Shown one piece after another: positions 14,476 to 21,771 of a stretch of 24,265 bases of DNA. Origin of the DNA: Streptomyces sp. NRRL WC-3742 (GTDB taxonomy: Bacteria > Actinomycetota > Actinomycetes > Streptomycetales > Streptomycetaceae); assembly GCF_000720635.1 (NCBI RefSeq), contig NZ_JOCF01000100.1:1-24265 (forward strand), given 5' to 3'. Both the position numbers and the translations under genes were made by a program. Position 1 is the stretch's first letter, and each line of letters starts with the position of its first letter. Below the pieces are notes generated by a model. That model searched no databases, was not told the DNA's origin, and saw only the letters and a list, made by a program, of their open reading frames with translations.

Positions 14476-15687
14476 CTAGTGGTGGGAGGCGATGATGATG
14501 AGCAGGATCACGGCGAAGGCGAGCACCCAGATCCACCCGGTGCTCGAGGTCTTCGGGGTCTTCGGGGTCTTCGAGGTGATCGAGGAGTCCGGGCCGGTCG
14601 AGGCGTCCGGGCCGGTCGAGGTGGTCGCAGGCTCCTGCGCCCTCCCGGCCGTGGCGGTGCTGACAGGGGGCTGCGGGACCGTACGCGGCCCTGTCGACGC
14701 GGCCTGCACCGGAGGCAGTTGGGGCAGCGAGCTGCGGGTCGGACGCGGCACGGCCCTGAGGTAGGGCCCGTTGTTCAGCGCCTGGTTCAACTGGGCTGCC
14801 GCAGGCCGTCGTTCGCGGTCGGTCGCGAGCAGCATGTCCAGGAGGACCTCGGAGGCGGCGCGCTGCTCCGGCCAGGGGGACTCGGCGACACCGTGGAGGG
14901 CGCGCGCGTCGCGCTGGCCGGTCAGGCACTTGGCGACGAGCAGGCCGAGCCGGTAACGGTCGGTGTACCGGTCCGCGTCGGTGCCCGGCGGCGTGAGCGG
15001 GTCGGCCCAGTTCGGCTGGTGGATGTCGGGCATCTTCCTCGGCTGGCAGCCGTCGACGTCGATCAGGTAGACGGAACGCCGGTCCGGACTCCAGAAGGCG
15101 TTGGAGAACGACCAGTCCGAATAGACCAGGCCAAGGCCCTCCAGGATCGCGGCGAGCTCCGTCAGTTGACGACAGGCCACCAGCCGGCCCTCGTAGCCGG
15201 GGCTCGGCAGACCGACTCCCTCGATCGACTCGTCGGACTTCGCCAGCCAGTCGATCTCGACGAACCGGCGCTCGCTGAACCGGCCGCGCCGCAGCTCGGA
15301 ACGGTACTGCTCGGGCGCCATCGGGATCACGCACCCGACGGCCGGGTTGCCGGGCGCGTGAATCCTGGCCGCGGGCCAGCACGTCCGGGCGTACAGGGCT
15401 GCCCGCTCCGCCTCCGGCAGCGTGTCCGGAGCCGAGATCAGCAGGTCGATCCGCTGGGCGTCCTCCTGCTGCAGGCCCGGCCGGTAGAGCTTGGCAAGCC
15501 AGCCCGGATGCGCCGTCAACGGCCGTACGGCGATGGCCTGGCCGTTGTGTTCGGAGATCGGATCGGCGAGCGGTCCGAGATCGCCGAGGCTCACGGTCCT
15601 CGGCAGCGTCCAGCCCCGCGGGTCCGCCGCCGGGGCGCCGTCGCCGACGCCGACGCGGACGCCGTCGCGGAGATCGGATTCGGTCAT
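14476..15687 (-). CDS. YegI/TerY-P-type protein kinase with C-terminal TM helix
   Basis: A 403-residue atypical Ser/Thr kinase. After ~45 residues the kinase fold begins: AIAVRPLTAHPGWLAKLYRP (ATP lysine probably K66), a helical C-lobe entry, catalytic loop YSDWSFSNAFW (D191, N196) and DFG-equivalent LIDVDG (210-213). The SDxSFSN and DVDG forms, rather than HRDxKxxN and DFG, are typical of the YegI/TerY-P kinase group. A Pro/Ser/Thr linker with KTPKTPKT repeats leads to a single C-terminal helix (WIWVLAFAVILLIIIAS, 385-401), so the enzyme is tail-anchored. Start ATG 15687 overlaps the PP2C stop by 4 nt. The kinase and phosphatase probably act on shared substrates. Confidence 0.8.
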   Translation of the reverse strand: MTESDLRDGVRVGVGDGAPAADPRGWTLPRTVSLGDLGPLADPISEHNGQAIAVRPLTAHPGWLAKLYRPGLQQEDAQRIDLLISAPDTLPEAERAALYARTCWPAARIHAPGNPAVGCVIPMAPEQYRSELRRGRFSERRFVEIDWLAKSDESIEGVGLPSPGYEGRLVACRQLTELAAILEGLGLVYSDWSFSNAFWSPDRRSVYLIDVDGCQPRKMPDIHQPNWADPLTPPGTDADRYTDRYRLGLLVAKCLTGQRDARALHGVAESPWPEQRAASEVLLDMLLATDRERRPAAAQLNQALNNGPYLRAVPRPTRSSLPQLPPVQAASTGPRTVPQPPVSTATAGRAQEPATTSTGPDASTGPDSSITSKTPKTPKTSSTGWIWVLAFAVILLIIIASHH

Positions 15688-16925
15688 GGCCCGCTGCCGT
15701 TCCACACCACGACGGCGGTCCGGTCGTCGAGGCACTGCGGTGCGTCGAAGCCGACATCGGCGGTGAACCGGGTGGCCGGGACCGGTGAGCGCCAGGCGTT
15801 CGCGAAGTACTCGTTGACGTTGCCCGCCGGGTCCGCCCACGCGTCGCCGACCCCGTCCGTGACCAGGGCGAGGGCGGCACCGGGCGACAGGGCGACGTGA
15901 CGGTCCACGGCCAGGTGCGGCATGTCCGGCAACCGGCCGGTGACCTCGTTCGAGACCACCGCGGCCGCTCGGTCCTTGGCCTCCCCGGCAGCGAACCGCC
16001 ACAGCGCAACGCGCGGGTCGAGCGTCCAGGCCGAACTGTCGCCGAGCCACCCGACCCACGCCTGCGCCACGCCGTTCGCGTCCGGCTCGGCGATCACCGC
16101 CGTGATCAGCACGGTGGCCATCTGCGAGGTGCCGACGCCACGCCCGGCCGCGTGCGCGGTGACCGATTCCGCGATCCGCCCGTACAGCTCCTTGACGTCG
16201 AGCCGGTCGAAGCCCACGGTCTCGATCTGCTCGCGCAGCAGGGTGACGGCCTGGCTGGAGGCCGTGGTGGCCCCGGCGTCGGACAGGGCCGCGCTGGACA
16301 GGCCGTCGGCCACGGCCACGATCGCGTACCGGCTGTCCCGGCTCCGCCCGATCCGGTAGGAGTCCTGCCGCGGCTCGGCGGGCAGGCCGCAGCGATGGCC
16401 GGGCCCGACGACCGAGGCCGCGCGGATGGTGAGGGCGCCGACCACGGCCTCGTCGGCCGCGATCCCGTTCTGCACCGTGCGCTCCGGCAGCTGCCAGGGG
16501 TAGCCCTGGGCCCGCGCGCCTTCGCCGAAGCGGGGAACGCTCAGGTCGGTCGGCCTCTCCCGCAGGTACGGCCGGGGCCTGGCGGGCTGGGCCGCCGGTA
16601 CGGCCGGTACGGCCGGTACGGCCGGTGCCGCGACGAAGCGGCAGAGCGGCGCGGTCGCGTCGGGCCGGGGCGTCCGTTCGTTCCGGTCCCGCTGCTGCCG
16701 GGCGGGCGCCGCGGCGGCCTCGGACCGCAGCGCCGCCGCCGCGCCGGCGACACCGACCGCCGCGAGGGCGAACGCGTCCACCAGCCACTCGTAGTGCCGG
16801 TGCGGCGTACCGACACGGACCTCGACGAAGGCTCCGATGACGACGGCCGCGAGCAGCGCCGCCCGCACCCGGCCGTCCGTCGGGCTGTCCCTCCGGTTGT
16901 CGCTCCGGTCGTCGCCCCCGCTCAC
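15684..16925 (-). CDS. Membrane-anchored PP2C protein phosphatase
   Basis: A 413-residue protein from GTG 16925, which overlaps the previous stop as GTGA. Two N-terminal helices (RAALLAAVVIGAFVEV; WLVDAFALAAVGVAGAAAAL) form a membrane anchor, then a disordered linker with a Val-Pro-Ala repeat. The PP2C domain (~165-413) shows PRQDSY (metal D188), AIVAVADGLS (D207-G208), GTSQMATVLITAVI, WLGDSSAW (D296), LALVTDGVGDAW and CLDDRTAVVVW, giving the full set of metal-binding aspartates. It should dephosphorylate Ser/Thr residues in a Mn/Mg-dependent way, opposing the YegI-like kinase encoded next. This is the YegK position of the TerY-P triad. The extended upstream frame was rejected as non-coding. 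Confidence 0.85.
   Translation of the reverse strand: MSGGDDRSDNRRDSPTDGRVRAALLAAVVIGAFVEVRVGTPHRHYEWLVDAFALAAVGVAGAAAALRSEAAAAPARQQRDRNERTPRPDATAPLCRFVAAPAVPAVPAVPAAQPARPRPYLRERPTDLSVPRFGEGARAQGYPWQLPERTVQNGIAADEAVVGALTIRAASVVGPGHRCGLPAEPRQDSYRIGRSRDSRYAIVAVADGLSSAALSDAGATTASSQAVTLLREQIETVGFDRLDVKELYGRIAESVTAHAAGRGVGTSQMATVLITAVIAEPDANGVAQAWVGWLGDSSAWTLDPRVALWRFAAGEAKDRAAAVVSNEVTGRLPDMPHLAVDRHVALSPGAALALVTDGVGDAWADPAGNVNEYFANAWRSPVPATRFTADVGFDAPQCLDDRTAVVVWNGSGP
16594..16626. repeat. 9-bp tandem repeat in phosphatase linker
   Basis: GCCGGTACG repeated about 3.7 times. It encodes the Val-Pro-Ala triplets of the linker between membrane anchor and PP2C domain, and is a potential length-variable site. 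Confidence 0.8.
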
Positions 16926-17338
16926 GGCCGTTCCTCGGAACCGCGGGACCTCGGCCCGGAGGCGAAGTGCTGGTTGCCGTACTGCACCGCGAACACCTCG
17001 CCCGAGTCGGTGGCGGAGTTGACCTGGACCGCGACGCCCTGCCGTTCCGGGGCCCGCAGCGATGCCAGGGCAACGACGTCCTGGGCGAGGGCCGGGTTGT
17101 GGTCGAGCAACTGGAACAGGGCCTCGGTCCAGTACTCCACGACCACGCCGTCGACCGCTCCCCTCGCGGCGGTCGACGGCCGCTCCAACATGGCGGACAG
17201 TTCCCTGCGGCGGCTGCTGTGGGCCCGGGCGATGACGCCGCTCATCAGTTGCTTCGCCTCGTTCCACAGGTCGGTGCCCATCGCGGCGACCAGAGCGGTG
17301 GCTCCGCTCGCGGCCAGCTCGGCGAGTTCCTGGTTCAT
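16922..17338 (-). CDS. Small helical protein with C-terminal VFAV motif
   Basis: A 138-residue protein. The N-terminal helix LAELAASGATALVAAMGTDL is the opening of a common streptomycete family of short proteins that end in an amyloid-like motif. Amphipathic helices follow (WNEAKQLMSGVIARAHSSRR; VEYWTEALFQLLDHNPALAQ). The C-terminus, VQVNSATDSGEVFAVQYGNQ then HF, contains VFAVQYGNQHF (115-125). It shares VFAV-x-x-G with the upstream cyclase-like protein and with the 82-residue protein at 21772, and V-Q-x-G-x-x-x-hydrophobic resembles the RHIM core. Inferred role: a partner or effector recruited by motif templating. The ATG 17338 lies 7 bp after the cyclase-like gene stop. A longer upstream frame has no merit. 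Confidence 0.65.
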   Translation of the reverse strand: MNQELAELAASGATALVAAMGTDLWNEAKQLMSGVIARAHSSRRRELSAMLERPSTAARGAVDGVVVEYWTEALFQLLDHNPALAQDVVALASLRAPERQGVAVQVNSATDSGEVFAVQYGNQHFASGPRSRGSEERP

Positions 17339-17345
17339 CGGCGCT

Positions 17346-18149
17346 TCAGCCCCGTTCGTTGTAGCGGATGTGCTGGTCACCACGGCCGACGGCGAAGACC
17401 GTGCCGTTCCCCGTGGCCTTGACGAGTTGCTCCACGGCCCGCGGCCCGGCTTCCACGGGGCGTTCACCGGAGCCGGACTCCCGGCCCGGCTCCCGGTCTG
17501 GCTCCCGGCCTGATTCACGGCCGAACTCCCGGTCCGGCTCCCGGCCGGAACCGCTCTGCGGCCCGACCGGACTGCCCGGGTACCAGAGCCAGGCCCGTGC
17601 GGCGTACTCCTTGACCCGGACCTCGGCCGCGGTGAAGGCGTCCGTCTCGAGCCCCTCGTAGCCGTGCCCGACCGTCTCCTCGTAGTAGTGCTGCGAGAGG
17701 ATCGCGGTCACCGGGGCCCTGTCCGGACCGGCCAGGGCCGCCTGCCGCAGCGGGGCCGAGTCGAGCAGCCGGGCGAGCGCCTCGAACGGGCTGCCGGAGA
17801 CGGTGCCGTCCGGATCGATCCGGACCTCCCCCGCATGCACGGCGGCCCGCACCCGCAGCCGGGTGTCCTGCCCGGCCTGCCGGTTGTGCTCGCGGATCCG
17901 CGAACCCAGCTCCGGCAGGAGCGGGACCAGCAGCCCGGCCTTGGGCAGCCCGGCCGGGGCGACGAGCCGGCAACCGTCGCCGGTGTCCACGTACGCCAGG
18001 TCCCGCAGATCCAGGTCCGCGACCTCGAGGGCTCCGGACAGTGCGGATCGCAGCGCGCCGCGGATCTCCTGCAGCCGCTGCTGACCACGGCCCGCGGAAG
18101 CCGCGATGTCGCAGGCCAGCAGGGCTCGGTACTCGTACCTCGGATTCAC
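17346..18149 (-). CDS. Nucleotidyl-cyclase-like protein with C-terminal VFAV motif
   Basis: 267 residues from GTG 18149 (GGAGGG 3 nt upstream). Residues ~5-190 match the class III cyclase homology domain of actinobacterial signalling proteins: YRALLACDIAASAG (metal Asp D14), YVDTGDGCRLVAP (second Asp D58), a helix, RVRAAVHAGEVRID, then GSPFEALARLLDS. In active cyclases the last segment is G-x-x-VN-x-A-x-RL with a transition-state Asn; here that position is Glu, so classical cyclisation is doubtful and nucleotide sensing is more likely. A tetrapeptide-repeat linker (about 202-226, GREPDREFGRES twice) leads to TVFAVGRGDQHIRYN (250-264), the motif shared with two other island proteins. It is the first gene of the minus-strand operon and divergent from a Crp-like regulator. 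Confidence 0.7.
   Translation of the reverse strand: MNPRYEYRALLACDIAASAGRGQQRLQEIRGALRSALSGALEVADLDLRDLAYVDTGDGCRLVAPAGLPKAGLLVPLLPELGSRIREHNRQAGQDTRLRVRAAVHAGEVRIDPDGTVSGSPFEALARLLDSAPLRQAALAGPDRAPVTAILSQHYYEETVGHGYEGLETDAFTAAEVRVKEYAARAWLWYPGSPVGPQSGSGREPDREFGRESGREPDREPGRESGSGERPVEAGPRAVEQLVKATGNGTVFAVGRGDQHIRYNERG
17476..17547. repeat. Six 12-bp tandem repeats in cyclase-like gene
   Basis: Six consecutive 12-bp units of the form GGCTCCCGGCCT with some substitutions. On the minus strand they encode the tetrapeptide [G/D]-R-E-[P/S/F] six times, forming a charged flexible linker between the cyclase-like domain and the C-terminal motif. Confidence 0.8.
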
Positions 18150-18320
18150 AATCCCTCCGCGATCACGACGGGGCCGGCAGATCGACGATCGATTGCCGTC
18201 GGCCCCGAACTACCGGTGCCGACCAGATGATTGACGAGATCGTAGAGGAGGGGTCCTCGGGTAGAACCGCTACTAATACGGCTTGTCCGGCTTCGGCCCG
18301 ACCAGGAAGAGGAGTGACCG
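18150..18320. promoter_or_regulatory. Divergent control region of the signalling island
   Basis: 171 bp between the minus-strand operon and the Crp-like gene. It holds GTCGGC (18199-18204) and GCCGAC (18218-18223) as an inverted repeat, a TTGACG (18231-18236) that could be a plus-strand -35 though no good -10 follows at normal distance, and ribosome sites at both ends. No TGTGA-N6-TCACA Crp site is visible. Promoter positions remain uncertain. Confidence 0.35.
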
Positions 18321-19055
18321 ATGAGCAACACGAGGGTGCGCGGGACGGAGGCGTACTGGCCCCCGGCCGGGCTGCTCGGCCGGGTCGGCGAGGCCGACCG
18401 CCGGGTCCTGCTGGGGCTCGGCCACAGCGTGGCCTACCCGGCCGGCCAGATCACCATCCGCGAGGCCGACACCTCGACCTTCGCGCTGCTCCTGATCGCC
18501 GGCACGGTGAAGGTCACCGCACACGCGCAGGACGGCCGGGAGGCGCTGCTCGCCGTACGGATGGCCGGGGACCTGGTCGGCGAACTCGCCGGGATCGACG
18601 GTCAGCCGCGCATCGGCACCGTGACCGCCTGCGGCCGGGTACTGGCCCGCTACATCCTGCCCTCCGAACTGCTGGACTGCACGAAACAGCACCCGGCTGT
18701 CGGACTCGCACTCAGCGCGAGCGTGGTGGCCAAGCTGCGCACCGCGACCGGCCGGATCGTCGACTTCACCGGCTGCGACGTGCTCGGACGGCTCGCCAGA
18801 ATCCTGCACCACCTGGCCGTCACCTACGGGCACCCCGGCCGGAATGAGGCCCAACTCCCGCTGTCACAGCCGGAGATGGCCACGCTGGTCGGCGCGGCGG
18901 AATCGTCGATCCACAAGGCCCTGCGGGCTCTGCGGGAGTCGGGCGCGGTCGTCACGGGCTACCGCACGATCACGATCCGCGACCTGGACCACCTCGCCCG
19001 GATCGCCGCCGCGGCCGAACCGGTCGGTCCGCCGCCGATCTCACCAATCAGGTAA
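18321..19055 (+). CDS. Crp/Fnr-family regulator with cNMP-binding domain
   Basis: A 244-residue protein (ribosome site AGGAAGAGGAG). The N-terminal cyclic-nucleotide-binding beta-roll includes YPAGQITIREAD, LLLIAGTVKVTAH and the phosphate-binding cassette GDLVGELAGIDGQPRIGTVT (83-102). This cassette keeps the Glu (E88) and Arg (R97) that contact ribose and phosphate in E. coli CRP, so nucleotide binding is plausible. After the dimer helix, the winged HTH reads LSQPEMATLVGAAESSIHKA (181-200), LRALRESGAV. There are no Fe-S cysteines of the Fnr type. It is divergent from the cyclase-like gene and 83 bp upstream of the STAND gene, so it probably controls the island. Confidence 0.85.
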   Translation: MSNTRVRGTEAYWPPAGLLGRVGEADRRVLLGLGHSVAYPAGQITIREADTSTFALLLIAGTVKVTAHAQDGREALLAVRMAGDLVGELAGIDGQPRIGTVTACGRVLARYILPSELLDCTKQHPAVGLALSASVVAKLRTATGRIVDFTGCDVLGRLARILHHLAVTYGHPGRNEAQLPLSQPEMATLVGAAESSIHKALRALRESGAVVTGYRTITIRDLDHLARIAAAAEPVGPPPISPIR

Positions 19056-19138
19056 AAGCGCCGGGTTCCGACGACGGTCCGTCGCCACCATGACCGGGAG
19101 CCGGGACCCGAGCGCAAGAGAAGACCGGGGAAGAGCAG

Positions 19139-21739
19139 ATGCCAGAGAACAACGGTGCTCAGGACGACTCCGGGCGGATCCGGACGGGCGACGTGTCCGG
19201 AACGATGATCGTCGGCAGCGGGAACACCGTCACCACCCTGAACATCACCGCCCAGTACGGAGCGGCCGTCACCCTGAACGCCGGGCCGCCTCCGAAGCCG
19301 GTCAAGCGCCGGCTGATCTCCCACCTGCCGCGCTACGGCGCCGAACCGCTGATCGGCCGGCACCGGGACCTCGATGTGCTGCAACAGGCCATCGAGAAGC
19401 GTCAGTTGGTTCATATCTGGGGCGCCCCCGGGATCGGCAAGAGTGCGCTGCTGCGCCACCTCGCCCGTACCCTGCCGCGCGGGCCCGAGGGCGCGGCCTA
19501 CATCGAAGCCGGCGGACGGACCGCCGACGACCTCGCGCAGGCGATCTTCGACATCAGCTTCGACGCGCCGAACTACAAACCCTCGCTGGAGGTGCTGAAG
19601 GAGCACCTGAAGACGCTGCGGCTGCGGATCTACCTGGACGACGCGGGGCTCGACGAGAAGGACCTGAGCAGGCTCTTCGACATGGCCGAGCGGTCCACGT
19701 TCGTCTTCACCTCGCACCAGCGGTCCGCGGCCGTCGGCGTGCACGCGATCCGGATCGACGGACTGACGGCCGCGGCAGGGGTGGACCTGGTGCAGACCGT
19801 ACTGGCCCGTGGGCTGCTGCCCGACGAGGCGCGGACCGTGGAGGCGCTGTGCGACGCCCTGCACGGCAATCCGCTCCAGCTGCGGCGCATCGCCCTGGCG
19901 GCCGCGACCGGCAAGGGCCTGCCCGGCATCGCCGATCTCCCCGCCCTGCTTCCCGCGCTGCTCAACAGGCTCAGCCCGGCGGAGCGCGACCTGCTGTACC
20001 TGCTCGGGTCGATCTCCGGAGCCGAACTGGCCGCCCGGCAGCTCGACGCCCTGCTCGGCCGGTCGGACAGCGGGGTGCTCGCCGAGGGCCTGGTGCGGCA
20101 CGGTCTGCTCGTCGCCTCGGAAACCGGCTACGGGTGTCCGCCGGACGTCGCCGAGTGCGTGCTGAAGAGCCGGATGACGCAGTACCCCGCCGGGCCGCTC
20201 TGCCAGGCACTCACCGCCTGGGTCGAGTCGCGGGACACCACCCCGGACGAGGTCGCGGCCCTGTTCCAGGCCCTGGACGTCGCGGTGCTGCGAGCGGAGA
20301 GGAGCGGGCAGGCGCAGCTCGGCACGGCACTGGCCCGCGCCGCCTCACCGAAGCTGGCGCTGTCCCGGCAGTTCGACGCGTGGGGCAGCCTGCTCGCGGC
20401 CGGCTGGTCCGCGGCGAGGAGCGCGGGGGACAGCGCGGGCGAGGAGTTCTTCCTGCGCGAGGCGCGCACGCGCCGCAAGGCCATCGGCCGGGCGGCGCTG
20501 ACGACGACCCTGGTGCTCGAAGCGGGGGTGCTGTGGAAGGAACTCGCCGCTCTGCAGGCGCAGTCGGTGGTCCACCAGGTCGCCGCCACGGCGGCGACGG
20601 GCGCCGCAGCGCCGATCGCTCCGATCGCGCCGATCGCCCCGGTTGTTCCGGTCGCTCCGGTTGTTCCGGTCGCTCCGGTTGTTCCGGTCACTCCGGTCAC
20701 CCCGATCGCGCCGACACCCACGGTGGTCAGCCCGCCGGTGGTGACTCACCCGGTGGTCAGCCCGCCGGTGGTGACTCACCCGGTGGTCAGCCCGGTGGTC
20801 AGCCCACCGACCGCCGCCCAACCGGTGGTCACCCCGCCCACGGTCACACACCCGGCGGTCACCCCGGCGCCCGTGCACGCGCCGAGTCCACCGCAGGTGA
20901 TCGACCTGTCCCAGTCCGCCCAACAGCCCCTGCCCGCCGGCCACATGAGCGGCGCCCACTCCGCCTCGCACACGACGCCGCCGAAGATCGACCTCTCGGG
21001 TGCGCACGGCTCCGCCGCCCACTCGACGCACGCCGCGGGCACCGCCACGACCGGCACGGGCCACACGGCGCTCGCCACCGCGGGAACGGCGGCCGCCAAG
21101 GGCGGAACAGCCCTCGTCGTCGCGTGCGTGGTCGGCTTGGGGGGTGTGCTCGGCGTGGGTGCCATGGTCTACGCCAACAAACAGCAGGACACATCTGCGG
21201 CCGTTCCGGTGAGACCGGTCGAGCCCACCTACCCGAGGTACACCCCTCCGGCCGTTCCGGTGAGGCCCGTCGTTCCCACCCACCCCATATACCCCACGTA
21301 CCCGTCTCCGGTCGTCACGTCGAAATCCGTCGATCCCGTGTGCGCAACGGTGGTACCGAAATTGGGGCAGGAGACCAAGCAGTACAACGCCGACCTGGCC
21401 ACCGTGCACAGCGCGGTCGACTCGTACAACAGCGCCGTGGACGCGCACAACTCAGGACGGACCTCCGCCGTTCCCGACGACAGCACGATGAATTCCCGCA
21501 TCGACGCCATCCTCAAAGACCTGCGCACCAGCGAATCCACGGTGCGGGGAGCCATATCGCAAGCGCGGGACAGATCCGTGGTGTCCGACCTCAAGGGCAT
21601 TCAGACCGCTCGCCAGCAGGAGGAGAGCCAGTTCAGATCGTTTCGGAACAAGACCAGCAGCAGCTACGACACGGCCGGCCCGGCTTCGGCGTACAACTCG
21701 GCCTGGCAGAGCCTGGTGCTCCACTGCACAGCCTTCTAG
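19139..21739 (+). CDS. Membrane-spanning STAND-type NTPase with N-terminal amyloid-like motif
   Basis: 866 residues. N-terminus: RIRTGDVSGTMIVGSGNTVT (13-32), nearly repeated in the 82-residue protein downstream. A STAND/NB-ARC-like ATPase follows: GRHRDLDVL, Walker A GAPGIGKS (95-102), Walker B IYLDDAG (164-170), sensor STFVFTSHQRS, and GNPLQL (243-248), the counterpart of the GLPL motif; then a winged-helix LSPAERDLLYLLGSISGAEL and a helical region to ~480. A long Pro/Val/Thr linker with tandem repeats (~492-585) and a His/Ser/Thr-rich stretch precede one transmembrane helix (TALVVACVVGLGGVLGVGAM, ~657-676). The C-terminal ~180 residues should be extracytoplasmic: a Pro-rich stalk, then a helical domain with two Cys (PVCATVV near its start, HCTAF at the end). 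STAND proteins are ATP-driven signalling switches. Here sensing could be outside the cell and the motif would act inside. Confidence 0.75.
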   Translation: MPENNGAQDDSGRIRTGDVSGTMIVGSGNTVTTLNITAQYGAAVTLNAGPPPKPVKRRLISHLPRYGAEPLIGRHRDLDVLQQAIEKRQLVHIWGAPGIGKSALLRHLARTLPRGPEGAAYIEAGGRTADDLAQAIFDISFDAPNYKPSLEVLKEHLKTLRLRIYLDDAGLDEKDLSRLFDMAERSTFVFTSHQRSAAVGVHAIRIDGLTAAAGVDLVQTVLARGLLPDEARTVEALCDALHGNPLQLRRIALAAATGKGLPGIADLPALLPALLNRLSPAERDLLYLLGSISGAELAARQLDALLGRSDSGVLAEGLVRHGLLVASETGYGCPPDVAECVLKSRMTQYPAGPLCQALTAWVESRDTTPDEVAALFQALDVAVLRAERSGQAQLGTALARAASPKLALSRQFDAWGSLLAAGWSAARSAGDSAGEEFFLREARTRRKAIGRAALTTTLVLEAGVLWKELAALQAQSVVHQVAATAATGAAAPIAPIAPIAPVVPVAPVVPVAPVVPVTPVTPIAPTPTVVSPPVVTHPVVSPPVVTHPVVSPVVSPPTAAQPVVTPPTVTHPAVTPAPVHAPSPPQVIDLSQSAQQPLPAGHMSGAHSASHTTPPKIDLSGAHGSAAHSTHAAGTATTGTGHTALATAGTAAAKGGTALVVACVVGLGGVLGVGAMVYANKQQDTSAAVPVRPVEPTYPRYTPPAVPVRPVVPTHPIYPTYPSPVVTSKSVDPVCATVVPKLGQETKQYNADLATVHSAVDSYNSAVDAHNSGRTSAVPDDSTMNSRIDAILKDLRTSESTVRGAISQARDRSVVSDLKGIQTARQQEESQFRSFRNKTSSSYDTAGPASAYNSAWQSLVLHCTAF
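20641..20800. repeat. Tandem repeats in the STAND linker
   Basis: Three copies of an 18-bp unit (20641-20658, 20659-20676, 20677-20694; the last has one mismatch), followed by two perfect 30-bp units (20721-20750, 20751-20780) and a partial third (to 20800). All are in frame and encode Val/Pro/Ala and Pro-Val-Val-Thr-His-Pro linker repeats. Copy number may vary between strains and alter the length between ATPase and membrane helix. Confidence 0.85.
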
Positions 21740-21771
21740 CCAGCCACTCAACCGACCACGAAAGGCCGACC

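Noticed and set aside
18150..18320. Search for a canonical Crp operator (TGTGA-N6-TCACA)
   Set aside because: No good match seen, so autoregulation by the Crp-like protein is left as inference only.
20641..20800. CRISPR-like appearance of regular repeats
   Set aside because: The units are contiguous, without spacers, in frame and encode a Pro/Val linker; no cas genes.
18844..21771. Upstream extension of the small adaptor frame to 1058 codons
   Set aside because: The upstream part is an Arg/Ala/Gly-rich shadow of the Crp-like and STAND genes. The ATG at 21772 has its own ribosome site.
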